Below, one piece after another: positions 6,146 through 6,237 of a stretch of DNA of 6,237 bases. The position numbers and the translations under genes were made by a program. How positions within the stretch are numbered: the first letter of the stretch is position 1; the number at the start of each line of letters is the position of its first letter. Origin of the DNA: an uncultured Christensenella sp. (lineage in GTDB: Bacteria; Bacillota; Clostridia; Christensenellales; UBA3700); the NCBI GenBank assembly GCA_910579785.1, contig CAJTVJ010000046.1:1-6237 (forward strand), read 5' to 3'. The notes below the pieces were generated by a model. The model was not told the origin of the DNA, did no database searches, and saw nothing but the letters and a program-made list of their open reading frames with translations.

Positions 6146-6237
6146 TATATAATTACAAGGTTGGGATATAATCGTCACCGACGCTCGCCCAAGACGCTAC
6201 CGCTGGCTCGCTATTCCGTCGCTTCGCTCCTTACGCC
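6146..6237. other. GC-richer non-coding edge sequence
   Basis: After a short A/T-rich link (6146-6175), the last 60 or so bases are markedly richer in G+C. They are built of short CGCT/GCTC-type words (GCTCGCCC, CGCTGGCTCGC, CGCTTCGCTCC). All frames on the minus strand close quickly, so no gene end is visible. Composition and the inverted repeat link it to the repeat cluster rather than to the A/T-rich spacer. Confidence 0.4.

Larger units (their letters stand above)
6031..6235. repeat. 15-bp perfect inverted repeat flanking the repeat cluster
   Basis: CGTAAGGAGCGAAGC at 6031-6045 is the exact reverse complement of GCTTCGCTCCTTACG at 6221-6235. The two arms enclose the inverted and forward repeat units and are 175 bases apart. 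The left arm overlaps the end of repeat copy 1. No transposase or target-site duplication is recognisable, and the right arm lies two bases from the window edge, so the element may continue beyond it. Confidence 0.6.

Overview
The window looks like a chromosomal segment from a low-to-moderate GC Gram-positive anaerobe, most likely in the class Clostridia. Three things suggest this. The pyruvate,phosphate dikinase matches the Clostridium symbiosum enzyme residue for residue at the catalytic positions I checked. An MMPL/RND-type exporter of the single-polypeptide Gram-positive kind is present. Signals are of the AGGAG Shine-Dalgarno and A/T-rich sigma-A type. The genus cannot be read from the sequence.

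Layout. Positions 2-2401 (+) hold the 3' nine-tenths of ppdK, which runs off the left edge and ends in a strong intrinsic terminator at about 2421-2452. Positions 2453-2872 are a roughly 420-base gap with no convincing gene. It holds only short open stretches that may be remains of a decayed gene. A second terminator at 2875-2906 faces the other way and closes the large minus-strand gene at 2919-5732. That gene encodes a 937-residue, 12-TM MMPL/RND-family membrane protein. Its promoter (5764-5792) and ribosome binding site (5740-5744) are both visible and place the start at 5732, nine codons inside the longest open frame. Positions 5793-5997 are A/T-rich and contain only one weak small ORF. 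From 5998 to the right edge the sequence is a cluster of non-coding repeats: three copies of one short unit in alternating orientation that can fold into a long imperfect hairpin, plus a 15-bp perfect inverted repeat reaching almost to the window end.

The two large genes are convergent and separately terminated, so nothing suggests they act together. PpdK is a cytosolic enzyme of the pyruvate/PEP node that can run in either direction using pyrophosphate. The exporter is a stand-alone membrane transporter with unknown substrate and no regulator or partner in view.

I did not find a new multi-gene system here. The points most worth a second look are the repeat cluster at the right edge, the corrected start and promoter of the exporter, its unusual acidic C-terminal tail and DxDGN-rich extracellular segment, and the possible decayed gene between the terminators.
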